Positions 30,290-41,307 of a stretch of 64,000 bases of DNA are shown here, piece by piece. The stretch spans positions 1,703,100 through 1,767,099 of the forward strand of contig NZ_CM001841.1 of assembly GCF_000365305.1 (NCBI RefSeq), in the 5' to 3' direction. A model generated the notes under the pieces. It made no database searches. It saw only the letters and a program-made list of their open reading frames with translations, and was not told the origin of the DNA. Origin of the DNA: Dickeya dianthicola NCPPB 453. GTDB lineage: Bacteria > Pseudomonadota > Gammaproteobacteria > Enterobacterales > Enterobacteriaceae. A program made the position numbers and the translations under genes. Positions within the stretch are counted from its first letter, which is position 1. Every line of letters starts with the position of its first letter.

Positions 30290-31000
30290 ATGGATCGATT
30301 CCCACGTTCTAACGGTTCCATCGTTCAGCAAGCCAGCACGGGTCTGCAAACCTATATGGCGCAGGTCTATGGCTGGATGACCTGCGGTCTGTTGCTGACG
30401 GCGTTTGTTGCCTGGTATGCCGCCAATACCCCGGCGGTGTTGCAGTTAGTGTTCTCCAGTAAAATTACCTTTTACGGACTGGTGATCGCCCAGTTGGGGT
30501 TGGTGTTTGTGCTGTCCGGCATGGTGCATCGCCTGAGCGGCGGCGTCGCCACCACGCTATTCATGCTTTACTCGGCGCTGACCGGCCTGACGTTGTCCAG
30601 CATTTTCATCGTTTACTCCGGCGAATCCATCGCCAGCACCTTTGTTATCACCGGCGGCATGTTCGGCGCCATGAGCCTGTACGGTTATGTCACCAAACGC
30701 GACCTGACCGGCATGGGCAGCATGTTGTTCATGGCGTTGATCGGCATCCTGCTGGCCACGTTGGTGAATTTCTGGTTGAAAAGCGAAGGGTTGCAGCTTG
30801 CCATCACCTATATCGGGGTGCTGGTGTTTGTCGGCCTGACCGCGTACGACACGCAGAAACTGAAAAACATCGGTGAAGAACTGTCGGTCGATGACCGGGA
30901 TAGTTTCCGCAAGTATTCGATCATGGGCGCGTTGACCCTGTATCTTGATTTCATCAACCTGTTCCTGATGCTGCTGCGTTTGTTCGGCAGCCGTCGTTGA
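30290..31000 (+). CDS. ybhL: YbhL, Bax inhibitor-1 family membrane protein
   Basis: A 236-residue protein with seven membrane segments, nearly collinear with E. coli YbhL (MDRFPRSNGSIVQ start, SALTGLTLSSIFIVYSG, GMFGAMSLYGYVTKRDL, VGLTAYDTQKLKNIGE). The BI-1 family forms pH-sensitive calcium-leak channels in other bacteria; the function in enterobacteria is not established. In E. coli it follows moaE directly, whereas here sfuABC lies between. Confidence 0.95.
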   Translation: MDRFPRSNGSIVQQASTGLQTYMAQVYGWMTCGLLLTAFVAWYAANTPAVLQLVFSSKITFYGLVIAQLGLVFVLSGMVHRLSGGVATTLFMLYSALTGLTLSSIFIVYSGESIASTFVITGGMFGAMSLYGYVTKRDLTGMGSMLFMALIGILLATLVNFWLKSEGLQLAITYIGVLVFVGLTAYDTQKLKNIGEELSVDDRDSFRKYSIMGALTLYLDFINLFLMLLRLFGSRR

Positions 31001-31113
31001 GGCTGTTGACAAACAGCGGGATTGTTTTGTGAACGGCGAGGTCTGTCCGGCTGGTGAATGGTTTCGTGCGGGATACACGGTGTAGTTTCTTTGCTGCATC
31101 ATCCCACGCACGA

Positions 31114-31144
31114 TAAGGAGAGGCTCAAACGCCGCCTCTCCTTA
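31114..31144. terminator. intergenic hairpin between ybhL and clsB
   Basis: TAAGGAGAGGC at 31114-31124 pairs perfectly with GCCTCTCCTTA at 31134-31144 around a nine-base loop. It lies between convergent genes and could end transcripts from either side, but has no T-tract. Confidence 0.5.
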
Positions 31145-31160
31145 ACCACTGCTGGGGGCT

Positions 31161-31296
31161 AAACTGTGCCGCTGCGCGGTCCCTTCGGCGTTCGCCTTCG
31201 CTGTTCGGGCCGCCCGTGACGCGCTCCATGCGCGGCACGGGCTTTCGCCGCGTCCATGCGGCTCACCCGGCGAAGTCGTCCACCTCAGCACAGTTT
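31161..31296. repeat. candidate short element with terminal inverted repeats
   Basis: A 136-base GC-rich segment starts AAACTGTGC (31161-31169) and ends GCACAGTTT (31288-31296). The interior has nested inverted repeats (CCCGTG/CACGGG, GCCGCGTCCATGCGGC). No coding frame is convincing. It looks like a miniature mobile or palindromic element, or a structured RNA. Whether copies exist elsewhere cannot be judged here. Confidence 0.4.
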
Positions 31297-31330
31297 TTGA
31301 CGCCGGAAACCCCTTTGCCTGACACTTTTG

Positions 31331-32539
31331 TTATTTTCTGTTGTCATCCGTCGGCGCGCCTCCCACCTGTGTGAGTTGCGGACTGTGCGCCGGCAGCCAG
31401 CCGACCAGCGATGGGAAGCGTTTCAGAAAGTGGAACACCACTACGTTTTTGAGCATCTGCCAGTACGAGCGTTTCGGTAGTTGCGCAGGATCAACCCGCA
31501 CGCAGTCTTCGCGCATAAGCCGGTGAAGGTTGTCCTGCAATTGCTGGTTGAAATCCCGGTCGTTGATAAACAGATTGGCTTCCAGATTGAGCGCCAGACT
31601 GAGCGGGTCCAGATTGCTGGAACCGACAGTAGTCCAGTGATCATCCTGCAATGCCACCTTGCCGTGCAGCGGCTGGCGGCGATATTCATAAATATCCACC
31701 CCGGCTTTCACCAGCCAGGGGTAGAGCAGGCGCGCCCCTATCAGGACGATCGGCATATCCGGCTGCCCCTGAATGATCAGCCGCACCCGCACATCCCGCC
31801 GCGCGGCTTTGCGCATCGCCCGCAGTAAGCGATAGCCGGGAAAGAAATAGGCATTGGCGATCACCACGTCACGTTTGGCTCGTCGCAGCATTTGCAGGTA
31901 TTGGCGTTCGATGTCGCGGCGGTGCAGGCCGTTGTCGCGCCAGACAAACAGCGCCTGCGCGTTACCGGGCTGGGTGTTGCGCACGGCGCGGCGAAAGCGC
32001 CGCCGCCACCAGACACGTGGTTCCTCATTATGGGCCAGCGCCGCCAGCACAAACCGGTAGATGTCGTCCACCACCGGGCCGCGTACTTTCACGGCGTAAT
32101 CCTGCTTGGCTTGCGGGCCGTAGTCGCTCAGGTGGTCGGCGGAATAATTGATGCCGCCTATCCAGGCGGTATGGCTGTCTACCACCACTATCTTGCGGTG
32201 CAGCCGCCGGAACAGGTTGGTGCGCATCAGGCCGAACAAGCGCGGAAGCGGGTCATAAAAATGAAAGCGTACCCCGGCTTCCACCATCGGCGCGAGAAAG
32301 GCGGGCGACAGGTCGTGCGAACCGTAGCCGTCGGCGGTGGCATCCACGCTGACGCCGCGCCGCGCCGCCGCGATCAGCGCTTCCCGCAACGCGTAGCCGA
32401 CTTTGTCTTCAAACCAGATGAAGGTTTCCAGCACCACCCGGCTGCGAGCCTGACGGATCGCGTCAAACACGCTGGGGTAGAACTCGTCGCCATTCACCAA
32501 CAGCTCAATCTGGTTGCCGTCGCGCCATTCGGTTTTCAC
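31331..32539 (-). CDS. clsB: ClsB, cardiolipin synthase B
   Basis: Phospholipase D-superfamily enzyme that makes cardiolipin from phosphatidylglycerol. It has 402 residues (413 in E. coli). The two HKD motifs are HRKIVVVD (His114, Lys116, Asp121) and HGKVALQD followed by [17 protein letters not shown]. It overlaps the upstream ybhP by four bases (ATGA), so the two are co-translated. Confidence 0.95.
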   Translation of the reverse strand: MKTEWRDGNQIELLVNGDEFYPSVFDAIRQARSRVVLETFIWFEDKVGYALREALIAAARRGVSVDATADGYGSHDLSPAFLAPMVEAGVRFHFYDPLPRLFGLMRTNLFRRLHRKIVVVDSHTAWIGGINYSADHLSDYGPQAKQDYAVKVRGPVVDDIYRFVLAALAHNEEPRVWWRRRFRRAVRNTQPGNAQALFVWRDNGLHRRDIERQYLQMLRRAKRDVVIANAYFFPGYRLLRAMRKAARRDVRVRLIIQGQPDMPIVLIGARLLYPWLVKAGVDIYEYRRQPLHGKVALQDDHWTTVGSSNLDPLSLALNLEANLFINDRDFNQQLQDNLHRLMREDCVRVDPAQLPKRSYWQMLKNVVVFHFLKRFPSLVGWLPAHSPQLTQVGGAPTDDNRK

Positions 32540-33306
32540 AGGTGAATCTCCACCGCCAGCGGCGCATGGTCGGACAGGTGCGACCAGGGTTTGGACGGCA
32601 GCAACTTCGGGACGCTGGTCCGGGCGTTGCGCACGTAGATGCGATCGAGGCGCAGCAGCGGAAAGCGCGCCGGAAAGGTTCGCGCCGGTTTGCCGAAATG
32701 CTGGCTGAACACCTCTTCCAGACCGGCGCTGCGTTTGAGCAGGGCGCTGGCTTTCATCTGCCAGTCATTGAAATCCCCGGCGACGATCAACGGCGCCTCG
32801 GCGGGTAGCGTCGCCAGCAGGTCGCACAATAATGCCATTTGCTGCCGCCGGTGCGAGGCAGTGAGCCCCATGTGTACGCACACCACGTGGAGGTACAAAT
32901 CCCGATTGGGAACTTTCAGTACGCAATGCAGGATGCCGCGTTTGGTTTTTTCTGATACCGACACGTCAAGATTGCGATAGCTGAAAATCGGAAAGCGCGA
33001 CAGCACCGCATTGCCGTGATCGCCCTCCGGGTAGATTGCGTTGCGCCCGTAGGCGTAATCGTTCCACATGGTTTCGGCCAGAAATTCGTAGTGCGAAGTG
33101 TCCGGCCAGTGTTCCACCTGCAACGGATGGGTGGAGTGGCGGCCCAGCACTTCCTGCAGGCAGACGATATCGGCGGAAACCGACCGCACGGCGTCGCGCA
33201 GTTCCGGCAGAATGAAACGGCGGTTCAGCGCGCTGAAGCCTTTATGGGTGTTGATGGTCAGCACGGTGAAAGAAAAACCCAATGACGGTTGCGAGATGGT
33301 ATCCAT
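32536..33306 (-). CDS. ybhP: YbhP, endonuclease/exonuclease/phosphatase family protein
   Basis: A 256-residue EEP-fold protein (DNase I-like). Conserved parts are [36 protein letters not shown] and [11 protein letters not shown], giving the metal-binding Asn, Glu, Asp, Asn and His set. The substrate is unknown; its link with clsB suggests a lipid or phosphodiester role. ATG 33306 with GAGG is chosen over the open-frame start at 33324. The 82-base gap before ybhR lacks the ybhQ gene seen in E. coli. Confidence 0.9.
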   Translation of the reverse strand: MDTISQPSLGFSFTVLTINTHKGFSALNRRFILPELRDAVRSVSADIVCLQEVLGRHSTHPLQVEHWPDTSHYEFLAETMWNDYAYGRNAIYPEGDHGNAVLSRFPIFSYRNLDVSVSEKTKRGILHCVLKVPNRDLYLHVVCVHMGLTASHRRQQMALLCDLLATLPAEAPLIVAGDFNDWQMKASALLKRSAGLEEVFSQHFGKPARTFPARFPLLRLDRIYVRNARTSVPKLLPSKPWSHLSDHAPLAVEIHL

Positions 33307-33388
33307 TGTTTCCCTCGTTCCCAACTAGCTGAAATCAGTGTAGTCAGTGTTTGACGATGCGTCGTTAATGCCGGGCGCGCGCGCAAAT

Positions 33389-34495
33389 CTAGCCAATCTT
33401 GCGCCTAAACAGGGCGTAGGCGGCGCTGCCGGTGGTGGCGGTGATCGCCAGCAGCGGCCACACCCCGCGCCAGACCACGGCCAGGCTGGCGTTTTTCAGA
33501 TATATCTGTTTGGTGATATCGGTGAAATGGCGCACTGGGTTGACCCAGGTTATCTGTTGCAGCCATAACGGCATATTCTCGACGGGCGACACGTAGCCGG
33601 ACAACAAAATGGCGGGCATCACGAAGACAAATACGCCGATGAACGCCTGCTGCTGGGTGGAACAGAGCGTGGAAATCAGCAGCCCGAACCCCACCAGCGA
33701 CAATCCGTACACCAGTATGCAGAGGTAGAACAGCAGCAGCGAGCCGGAAAACGGGATGCGGTAGGCGAGGATGCCGGCCGCCAGCACGATACTGGCCTGA
33801 ATGGTGGCGACAATCAGCGCCGGGACCGCCTTGCCGACAAAAATCTGCCCGGTGGACAGCGGTGAAACCAGCAACTGTTCCAGCGTGCCTTGTTCCCGTT
33901 CGCGCGCCACCGACAGCGCGGTGACGATCAGCACGCCAATGGTGGTGATCAGCGCCACCAGCGACGGCACCACAAACCATTTGTAATCCAGATTGGGGTT
34001 ATACCAGTGGCGAATCACCAGCTCGCTCTGGTGCGTCAGCGTCGGGTCGCTCAACTGCTCCAACTGATAATCCTGCACCATCTGCTGGACGTAGCGGGCG
34101 GCGATCTGGGCGCTGTTGGAGTGGCGGCCGTCAAGCAGAAGCTGGATGCTGGTCGGCGTGCCGCTGACCAACTGGCGCGAGAAATCCGGCGGGAAACGCA
34201 CCAGCAACAGCGCCTGCTGGTTATCAATCGTGGGCGCGATGTCCTGCGGGCTGTGCAGGGTGATGACTCGCGAAAAGGCGCTGGCGCCGGCGAAGCGCTG
34301 CGTCAGCTCCACCGAGGCTGCGCCATTGTCTTCGCTGTAAATGGCGAGCGTGGCGTCGGTGACGTCCAGCGTGGCGGCGAACGGGAACAGCAACACTTGC
34401 AGCAGCACCGGCAACACCAGAATGGCGCGCGTCTGCGGCTCGCGCAGCAATGACTGAAGCTCTTTGCGGATCAACGTCCACAGGCGATACCACAT
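33389..34495 (-). CDS. ybhR: YbhR, ABC efflux permease
   Basis: A 368-residue ABC-2 type permease, same length as E. coli YbhR. It has an N-terminal membrane helix, a periplasmic domain of about 150 residues and five C-terminal membrane segments with [19 protein letters not shown] and [17 protein letters not shown]. With YbhS, YbhF and YbhG it forms an efflux pump linked in E. coli to cefoperazone and chloramphenicol sensitivity. ATG 34495 ([13 protein letters not shown]) is chosen on homology. Confidence 0.93.
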   Translation of the reverse strand: MWYRLWTLIRKELQSLLREPQTRAILVLPVLLQVLLFPFAATLDVTDATLAIYSEDNGAASVELTQRFAGASAFSRVITLHSPQDIAPTIDNQQALLLVRFPPDFSRQLVSGTPTSIQLLLDGRHSNSAQIAARYVQQMVQDYQLEQLSDPTLTHQSELVIRHWYNPNLDYKWFVVPSLVALITTIGVLIVTALSVAREREQGTLEQLLVSPLSTGQIFVGKAVPALIVATIQASIVLAAGILAYRIPFSGSLLLFYLCILVYGLSLVGFGLLISTLCSTQQQAFIGVFVFVMPAILLSGYVSPVENMPLWLQQITWVNPVRHFTDITKQIYLKNASLAVVWRGVWPLLAITATTGSAAYALFRRKIG

Positions 34496-34559
34496 ACTCT
34501 TTTCCCTCATCAGCGTGCTGATATCTATCTGGCATTATCCAGTTGCTGCATTACCGCGC

Positions 34560-35705
34560 CTAATCCAGCCGCCGGCGGGTTTTCCAGGCGGTCAGGCCGA
34601 TGAAAAACACCGCCGACGTCATCAAAAACAGCAGGTTCATCAACAACACGCTGCTGATATTCCCGGCCAGAAACAGGGTTTGCAGCGTACTGACGAAATA
34701 GCGGGCGGGGATCAGGTACGACACCGCCTGCACCAGCATCGGCATACTGTGAATTTCGAAAATAAACCCAGACAGCATTACCGCCGGCAGAAACGCGGCG
34801 TTGAGCGCCACCATCGCCGCGTTGAACTGATTGCGGGTCAGGGTGGAAATCAGCAACCCCATGCCCAGCGTGCTGGCGAGAAACAGACTGCTTATGCCGA
34901 ACAGCAGCCACAGCGAGCCGCGATAAGGCACCCCCAGCACAAATACCGCCACCGCCACGCACAGGGCCATCGCGATCATCCCCAGCACGTAATAGGGGAG
35001 TAATTTGGCGAACAGCAGTTCGGTGCGGGTGACCTGCGTTGAAAGCAGCGCTTCCATCGTGCCCCGTTCCCACTCACGGGCGATCACCAGCGAGGTCAGA
35101 ATGGCGCCGATCACCGTCATGATGATGGTAATAGCGCCGGGAATGATGAAATGCCGGCTGATGGCGGCGGCGTTGAACCAGTAGCGGGTCTGTACCTCAA
35201 TCAGCGGTTGATAGCGGCCGCCGTGGTCCTGCGCGTACTGCTGCTGCCAGCGTTGCCATACTCCCTGAGCGTAGCCCTGCACGAATTGCGCGGTATTCGG
35301 TTCGCTGCCGTCGGTGATGACCTGAATCGGCGCGCGGTCCTGCGGGTGCGCCAGCCGTTTGGCGAAATCAGCCGGGATGACGAGAAGCCCGCGAATTTGC
35401 CCGGCCTGCATCCGCTTGATCAGCGCCGGTCGGTTATCGCTGAGGGTAACGGCCAGATACGGCGAGCCGGTAAAGGCGCGCGCCAGACTGTCGGCCTCGG
35501 CGCTGCGTTGCTCCACCAGCACGCCGACGTTCAGGCGGCTGGAGTCAAGATTGATGCCGTAGCCGAAAATAAACAGCAGCAACAGCGGGATGACAAAGGC
35601 GATCAGCGCGCTGCTGGGGTCGCGCAGGATCTGGCGGGTTTCCTTCAGGCACAGCGCGCGCAAGCGCCGCCAGGAAAAATGCGTATCGTCAATGTGCGGC
35701 GGCAT
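34560..35705 (-). CDS. ybhS: YbhS, ABC efflux permease
   Basis: A 381-residue ABC-2 permease partner of YbhR. Motifs are [54 protein letters not shown] and [13 protein letters not shown]. The start at 35705 ([12 protein letters not shown]) has a strong AGGAGG six bases ahead and lies inside the last codons of ybhF (17-base overlap). Confidence 0.94.
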   Translation of the reverse strand: MPPHIDDTHFSWRRLRALCLKETRQILRDPSSALIAFVIPLLLLFIFGYGINLDSSRLNVGVLVEQRSAEADSLARAFTGSPYLAVTLSDNRPALIKRMQAGQIRGLLVIPADFAKRLAHPQDRAPIQVITDGSEPNTAQFVQGYAQGVWQRWQQQYAQDHGGRYQPLIEVQTRYWFNAAAISRHFIIPGAITIIMTVIGAILTSLVIAREWERGTMEALLSTQVTRTELLFAKLLPYYVLGMIAMALCVAVAVFVLGVPYRGSLWLLFGISSLFLASTLGMGLLISTLTRNQFNAAMVALNAAFLPAVMLSGFIFEIHSMPMLVQAVSYLIPARYFVSTLQTLFLAGNISSVLLMNLLFLMTSAVFFIGLTAWKTRRRLD

Positions 35706-37440
35706 GTTCCGCCTCCTGATCATAGGCCTGCACCAGTGCGATGAACGCCTGCTCCATCGTCGGCTCCGGCGTATCGTCGCTGGCGGCCTGACGTTTCAGG
35801 TCATCCGGTGTGCCGCTGGCGATGAGCCGGCCGCGGTACACCAGCCCGATACGGTCGCAGTATTCGGCCTCGTCCATAAAATGGGTGGTGACCATCACCG
35901 TCACGCCTTTGTCCACCATGCCGTTGATGTGTTGCCAGAACTCCCGGCGGGTAAACGGATCGACGCCGGAGGTGGGTTCGTCAAGAAACAGGATGTCCGG
36001 TTCGTGCATCAGCGCGCAGGCCAGCGCCAGCCGCTGGCGGAAACCGAACGGTAGCGCGTCGGGCGTTTGCTGGAAAATTGGCCGAAAGTTGAACGCCTGC
36101 GCCATGCTGTCCACCTTATCCTGCTGATGCTGGCCGCGCAGGCCGTAAACGCCGGAGAAAAAGCGCAGGTTTTGCTCCACGGTCAGGTTGCCGTACAGCG
36201 AAAATTTTTGCGCCATGTAGCCGAGGTGCTGCCGCGCCCGGCCGGAACGGGTTTTGAGGTCCATATCCAGCACCAGCGCCTGACCGTCGGTCGGCGTCAG
36301 CAGGCCGCACATCATGCGAAAGGTGGTGGATTTGCCGGCGCCGTTCGGCCCCAGCAGGCCGAAAATTTCACCGCGACGCACCTGAAAATTCACCCGGTCG
36401 GTGGCGGCGAAATCGCCGAATTTTTTGGTCAGGTTGCGCGCTTCGATCACCGTTTCCCCGCGATGGGTGTCCAACTGCGGCAGGATTGCCGCCAGCGATG
36501 AGGTGGCGCTCGGCCCGCCGCCCAGCAGGTCGATGAACGCATCTTCAAAACGCGGCGCGGCGTCCTGCACGCTGTCCGGCGGCAGGCCGAGGGTGTGCAG
36601 CAGCGCGGCGCGATCCGCCTGCGGTTTCAGCATCAGCCGCACGTAACGCCCCTGAATGACGCCGTCGCTCACCTGCGGCTGACGCAGCGCCTGTTGCAGC
36701 AGACGACGATGATTGCTGCCCGGCTGGTCGAGCAGCAGGCAGCGGCCCGCCATCCGTTGCGTCAGGTCGGCGGGCGCGCCCCGGTAGAGCAATTCGCCCT
36801 CGTTGAGCAGCAACACGTCGCGGCACTGTTCGGCCTCGTCCAGATAGGAGGTGCTCCACAGAATCAACATGCCGTCGTCCGCCAGTTCATGCATCATTCG
36901 CCACAGTTCGCGGCGGGAGATCGGATCGACGCCGACGCCGGGTTCATCCAGCAGCAGTACGCCGGGCTGCCCCAGCAGGGTGCAGGCCAGCCCCAGCTTC
37001 TGCTTCATGCCGCCGGAGAGTTTGCCCGCCAGCCGGGTGGTGAAGCGGGTAAGATCGGTAAACTGCAACAGCCGGTCAAAGGTGGCGCGCCGGATGTCGC
37101 CGGTGATGCCGCGCAGGTCGGCGTACAGCGTCAGGTTTTCCATCACGGTGAGATCTTCGTACAGGCCGAATTTCTGCGGCATGTAACCGAGCCGGGCGTG
37201 CAACTGGCGGTCATCAGCGATCGGGTCCAGCCCCAGTACCCGAATAGCGCCTGCGCTGGGCGTCAGCAATCCGGCCAACATGCGCATCAGCGTGGTCTTG
37301 CCGGCGCCGTCCGGCCCCACCAGCCCGGTGACCGCGCCGGCGCGAATCTCGGCGCTCAGCTGCGCCAGCGCCGGTTTCGTCATGCCGTCAAAGCGTTTTT
37401 CCAGCGCGTCGAGGCGGATCAGCGGCGGGTCACTGGTCAT
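35689..37440 (-). CDS. ybhF: YbhF, tandem ABC ATPase of the YbhFSR exporter
   Basis: A 583-residue protein with two complete ATPase domains (578 in E. coli). Domain one has [10 protein letters not shown] (41-50), [15 protein letters not shown] and [12 protein letters not shown]; domain two has [12 protein letters not shown] and [16 protein letters not shown]. It drives the YbhSR permeases. It overlaps ybhG upstream by 11 bases and ybhS downstream. Confidence 0.95.
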   Translation of the reverse strand: MTSDPPLIRLDALEKRFDGMTKPALAQLSAEIRAGAVTGLVGPDGAGKTTLMRMLAGLLTPSAGAIRVLGLDPIADDRQLHARLGYMPQKFGLYEDLTVMENLTLYADLRGITGDIRRATFDRLLQFTDLTRFTTRLAGKLSGGMKQKLGLACTLLGQPGVLLLDEPGVGVDPISRRELWRMMHELADDGMLILWSTSYLDEAEQCRDVLLLNEGELLYRGAPADLTQRMAGRCLLLDQPGSNHRRLLQQALRQPQVSDGVIQGRYVRLMLKPQADRAALLHTLGLPPDSVQDAAPRFEDAFIDLLGGGPSATSSLAAILPQLDTHRGETVIEARNLTKKFGDFAATDRVNFQVRRGEIFGLLGPNGAGKSTTFRMMCGLLTPTDGQALVLDMDLKTRSGRARQHLGYMAQKFSLYGNLTVEQNLRFFSGVYGLRGQHQQDKVDSMAQAFNFRPIFQQTPDALPFGFRQRLALACALMHEPDILFLDEPTSGVDPFTRREFWQHINGMVDKGVTVMVTTHFMDEAEYCDRIGLVYRGRLIASGTPDDLKRQAASDDTPEPTMEQAFIALVQAYDQEAEHAAAH

Positions 37441-38434
37441 GGCGCGATCTGTCCTGTGTCAGCGTGAGGGTCACCGGCATCCCCTGGCGCAGACCGTCGT
37501 CCGCGTCACTGACGATGATGCGCAGCCGGTACACCAAATCGGTGCGCAATTCCGTGGTTTCGACGTTTTTCGGCGTAAATTCGGCGCTCGGCGACACAAA
37601 GCCGATTCGGCCGTGATAGGGGCGGTTCGGACGGCCGTCGGTGTAAATCTGCACTTCGCGGCCGGGCGCGGCGCGCCCCAACTGGGTTTCATTGACGTAG
37701 GCGCGAATCCATACCGGTTGGGTCAACGACAGGGTAAACACGGTGCTGCCGGCGCTCAACATGCTGCCGGCTTCGACGGCCCGGGTCAGGATCACGCCGG
37801 AAGACGGCGCATACAGGCGCGTATCCTGTAGATTCAACTGCGCCTGCGCTTCGGTGGCCAGCGCTTGCGCCAGCGCCGCGTCGGCGGCGGCGATTTCCTG
37901 CGGGCGGTTGCCGCGTTGATACTGATTCAATTTTTCGCGCGCGGCCTGTAGCGTCGCCTGCGCCTGATTGCGGGTGGAGCGGGCGTCTTCCAGCGCGTTG
38001 GCGGCGAGGGTGTGCTGTTTCCACAGGCCGAGCTGGCGCTGGTAGAAACTGTTGGCGTAATCATAGGCGGCCTGCGCCTGTTCCTGCTGTGAGCGCACCT
38101 GGGCGATTTCCTCGCTGCGGTAGCCTTCCCGCAGCAACGCCAGCTGCGCTTGCGCGCTGGCGACGTGGGCTTTCGCCTGGCGCAGTTCATTTTGCAACGG
38201 TGCGCTATCCAGCCGGGCCAGCAGTTGACCCGGCTGGATGGCATCCCCTTCATCCACATTCAGACCCGCCAGCCGCCCGCCGACCCGGAACCCCAGATTA
38301 ACGCTGCGGATATCGACATTACCGTACAGCGTCAGCGGCGCATCCTGCTGGCTACGGTACTGCATCAGGCCGTAACCGGCGGCGGTGACGGCGATCAGCG
38401 CCAGCACCAGCCATAACCCTGTTTTCTTCTTCAT
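37430..38434 (-). CDS. ybhG: YbhG, HlyD-family membrane fusion protein
   Basis: A 334-residue periplasmic adaptor of the YbhFSR exporter. It has an N-terminal signal anchor (residues 6-24), a biotinyl-lipoyl-like segment ([27 protein letters not shown]), a long coiled coil at about 80-190, and a beta-barrel region ([19 protein letters not shown]). ATG 38434 with GGAG is chosen. It is the first gene of ybhGFSR; the TetR regulator gene cecR that precedes it in E. coli is missing. Confidence 0.94.
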   Translation of the reverse strand: MKKKTGLWLVLALIAVTAAGYGLMQYRSQQDAPLTLYGNVDIRSVNLGFRVGGRLAGLNVDEGDAIQPGQLLARLDSAPLQNELRQAKAHVASAQAQLALLREGYRSEEIAQVRSQQEQAQAAYDYANSFYQRQLGLWKQHTLAANALEDARSTRNQAQATLQAAREKLNQYQRGNRPQEIAAADAALAQALATEAQAQLNLQDTRLYAPSSGVILTRAVEAGSMLSAGSTVFTLSLTQPVWIRAYVNETQLGRAAPGREVQIYTDGRPNRPYHGRIGFVSPSAEFTPKNVETTELRTDLVYRLRIIVSDADDGLRQGMPVTLTLTQDRSRHDQ

Positions 38435-38882
38435 AGTGCTCCCGATGTGCCCTTGCGTCCTACTCTTGTTCGTCGATGTCGTTATTGCCAATCCCGCGTT
38501 GACGACGACGTACCTTAAGAATAATTCGTCATTCAACAAATTGCCGTGTTCTGGCCGGCGGCGCGTTGATTCTGCACGGATAGTCGGTGGCCGTTGAAGG
38601 GACGAAAAACGGTTTTTTAATCAGTAACTGGTTGATATTCATAAAGGGCAGAACCATTTTGCGCAGAATGCGCAGGATAAAATGTGATCGACAGATAAAA
38701 ATTCCTCAAACAAGCGATTTTCTGTTACAATCGCGGGCAGTCATGCACCGTAGTTTGTGCCCATTCATCTGGAGTCAGCATTGTGAGGCGTGTACGCCGG
38801 CGCGGTGCGGAACCCATCTGTTATCACCCTGAAAACTGCACCGGCGGATGTCGGGTAGGGTGAATCTGGAGTTGTTCTCGTT
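38435..38882. other. ybhG-rhlE divergent intergenic region
   Basis: A 448-base gap in the place where E. coli carries cecR. No TetR-type helix-turn-helix frame or remnant is visible on either strand. A TACAAT at 38726-38731 could be a minus-10 element for rhlE. Otherwise I see nothing notable. Confidence 0.6.
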
Positions 38883-40379
38883 ATGTCTTTTGAATCTCTC
38901 GGCCTGAGTGCCGATATTTTGCGCGCTGTGGAAGAACAGGGCTACCGTGAGCCGACGCCGGTTCAGCGTCAGGCGATTCCGGTAGTGCTGGAAGGGCGCG
39001 ACCTGATGGCCAGCGCCCAGACCGGTACCGGCAAAACCGCTGGTTTCACCCTGCCGCTGCTGCAACTGCTGAGTCAGCGCCCGTCGCAGGCGAAAGGCCG
39101 CCGCCCGGTGCGGGCGTTGATCCTGACGCCGACGCGTGAACTGGCGGCGCAGATAGGCGAAAACGTGCTGGCGTACAGCCAATACCTGCGTCTGCGCTCG
39201 CTGGTGGTGTTCGGCGGCGTCAGCATTAATCCGCAGATGATGAAGCTGCGCAGCGGCGTCGATATTCTGATTGCCACGCCGGGCCGTCTGCTGGATCTGG
39301 AACACCAGAACGCGGTTGACTTGTCGCAGGTGGAAATTCTGGTATTGGATGAAGCCGACCGTATGCTGGACATGGGCTTTATCCACGATATCCGCCGGGT
39401 GCTGGCGAAGCTGCCGTCCAAACGGCAGAATCTGCTGTTTTCCGCCACCTTCTCCGACGAGATCAAGGAACTGGCCGGCAAGCTGCTCACCAATCCGGCG
39501 TCGGTGGAAGTGGTGCGCCGCAATACTCCGTCCGAACTGGTGACCCAGCACGTTCATTATGTGGACAAGAAACGCAAGCGCGAACTGCTGTCGCACCTGA
39601 TCGGTAAACACGACTGGCGGCAGGTGCTGGTGTTTACCCGCACCAAGCACGGCGCCAACCATCTGGCGGAGCAACTGAACAAAGACGGCATCACCGCCGC
39701 CGCCATCCACGGCAACAAGAGCCAGGGCGCGCGTACGCGTGCGCTGGCTAATTTCAAAGACGGCGACATCCGCGTTTTGGTGGCGACCGATATCGCCGCC
39801 CGCGGGCTGGACATCGACCAGTTGCCGCATGTGGTGAACTATGAGCTGCCGAATGTGCCGGAAGATTACGTGCATCGCATCGGCCGCACCGGTCGGGCGG
39901 AGTCTACCGGTGAAGCGTTGTCGCTGGTGTGCGTTGATGAACACAAACTGCTGCGCGACATTGAGCGCCTGCTGAAGCGCGAAATCCCGCGGATGGAGAT
40001 TGCGGGTTATGAGCCGGACCCGACCATCAAGGCCGAGCCGATCCAGAATGGTCGGCAGGGCGGGCGTGGTGGTCACGGCGGTGCGCCGCGTCAGGGCGAT
40101 CGTCCGCAAGGCGGACGCCCGCAGGGTGATCGCCCACATCAGCCGCGTCGTGATGGCGGCGCCTCGCGTCCGGCCGGACAGCGGCCGGAAGGGCAATCCG
40201 CTCGCCGCGCAAACCGGCTAGCGGTCAGTAATCGTCTATACCGCCGCTTTCGCCTCCGGCTGCTGCCGGGGGCGATAAAACATCACCGCATTGCCCGCCA
40301 GAATCAGCAGCAACCCCAGCACGGCATTGGCCCGCCATTCGTACCCTTCGTACAGGGTGGAAATAGAGAGCGCGACTAA
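38883..40379 (+). CDS. rhlE: RhlE, DEAD-box ATP-dependent RNA helicase (3' end suspect)
   Basis: RNA helicase involved in ribosome assembly and RNA turnover. Motifs are [12 protein letters not shown] (43-54), [21 protein letters not shown] (DEAD at 156-159), [12 protein letters not shown] and [10 protein letters not shown]-terminal Arg/Gly-rich tail begins near residue 390 with repeats of [10 protein letters not shown] type. The frame then continues into antisense of the convergent EamA gene for about 144 bases with non-family sequence. Both other frames stop at 40221 and 40231, so a small indel has probably removed the natural stop. Confidence 0.93.
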   Translation: MSFESLGLSADILRAVEEQGYREPTPVQRQAIPVVLEGRDLMASAQTGTGKTAGFTLPLLQLLSQRPSQAKGRRPVRALILTPTRELAAQIGENVLAYSQYLRLRSLVVFGGVSINPQMMKLRSGVDILIATPGRLLDLEHQNAVDLSQVEILVLDEADRMLDMGFIHDIRRVLAKLPSKRQNLLFSATFSDEIKELAGKLLTNPASVEVVRRNTPSELVTQHVHYVDKKRKRELLSHLIGKHDWRQVLVFTRTKHGANHLAEQLNKDGITAAAIHGNKSQGARTRALANFKDGDIRVLVATDIAARGLDIDQLPHVVNYELPNVPEDYVHRIGRTGRAESTGEALSLVCVDEHKLLRDIERLLKREIPRMEIAGYEPDPTIKAEPIQNGRQGGRGGHGGAPRQGDRPQGGRPQGDRPHQPRRDGGASRPAGQRPEGQSARRANRLAVSNRLYRRFRLRLLPGAIKHHRIARQNQQQPQHGIGPPFVPFVQGGNRERD

Positions 40380-41132
40380 CGGAAACAGCAAGGTAGCATA
40401 AGCCGCCTGGCTGGCGCCGATGCGCCCGACCAGCGCGAAGTAAGTGCCGAAACCGACAACCGAGCCGAACAACGACAGATAGAACAGCGAACCGAGATAC
40501 CGCAACGAGAATTCCGGCGTGAAGCGATAGCCCAGCAGCAGCGCGATCACGCCCATCGCCAGCGCGCTGTATAACATACCCCAAGCGTTGGTGGTCATGA
40601 TGTCTCGCCCCATGCGTTGATGTTGGGCGCTGATCATGTTGCCGAGCGAAAAACAGTAGGTGGCGATCAGGCTCAGGCCGACGCCCCACAACAGCTGTGG
40701 GCTGCTGCTAAGCCGCAGCAGATCGTGCCAGAACAGCAGGATGATGCCGGCCAGCCCCAGCGGCGCGGCTAGCATCAGGTTGCGGCTGAGGCGGGTGCCG
40801 AAGAACAGCCGACTGTTGAAGGCGTTGAACAGCACCGCCATCGAAAAAATCACCGATTCCAGCCCGCTGGGGATCCAGGCGGCGGCATGATAAAAGCAAA
40901 AGAAATTAAGGCCGAAGACCGTCACGCCCTGCGCCATACACAGCAAATGCGCCCGGCCGCTCAGCGGGCGCAGGCGACGGGTCAGGATCAAAAACGCCAT
41001 CAACAGCGTTGAGGCGCTGGCGAAGCGCCAGAAAATCGACACTTCTGGCGGCACGCTGCCTTGCTGTAGGCTGATGGCAATCCAGGTGGTGCCCCAAATC
41101 AGCACCACGGCGCAATAAAGCAGGCTATTCAT
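40236..41132 (-). CDS. EamA/DMT superfamily transporter
   Basis: A 298-residue inner-membrane protein with ten membrane segments and two EamA repeats ([41 protein letters not shown]). Such proteins export amino acids or other metabolites. The ATG at 41132 has a GGAG Shine-Dalgarno; the upstream open frame is discounted. It is divergent from an AraC regulator and convergent with rhlE, whose reading frame overlaps its 3' end. Confidence 0.88.
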   Translation of the reverse strand: MNSLLYCAVVLIWGTTWIAISLQQGSVPPEVSIFWRFASASTLLMAFLILTRRLRPLSGRAHLLCMAQGVTVFGLNFFCFYHAAAWIPSGLESVIFSMAVLFNAFNSRLFFGTRLSRNLMLAAPLGLAGIILLFWHDLLRLSSSPQLLWGVGLSLIATYCFSLGNMISAQHQRMGRDIMTTNAWGMLYSALAMGVIALLLGYRFTPEFSLRYLGSLFYLSLFGSVVGFGTYFALVGRIGASQAAYATLLFPLVALSISTLYEGYEWRANAVLGLLLILAGNAVMFYRPRQQPEAKAAV

Positions 41133-41307
41133 TCTCAGGCTCCCGAAACAACAGAGACGTCCACTCTCCGCGATGTTGGGAAACGCGGCTGTCAGTAGCT
41201 TGCGGTGAGTAGCACAATCCTGCGGTTTTTTTATTTCAGGTAGACAACGGCATCGGCATGACGCGATGATCGCGCCATTGATACCTCGGCGATCGTGGTG
41301 GTGAAAG

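Noticed and set aside
38775..40196. 473-codon minus-strand frame opposite rhlE
   Set aside because: It mirrors rhlE codon usage and has no domain motifs; rhlE motifs on the plus strand are unequivocal.
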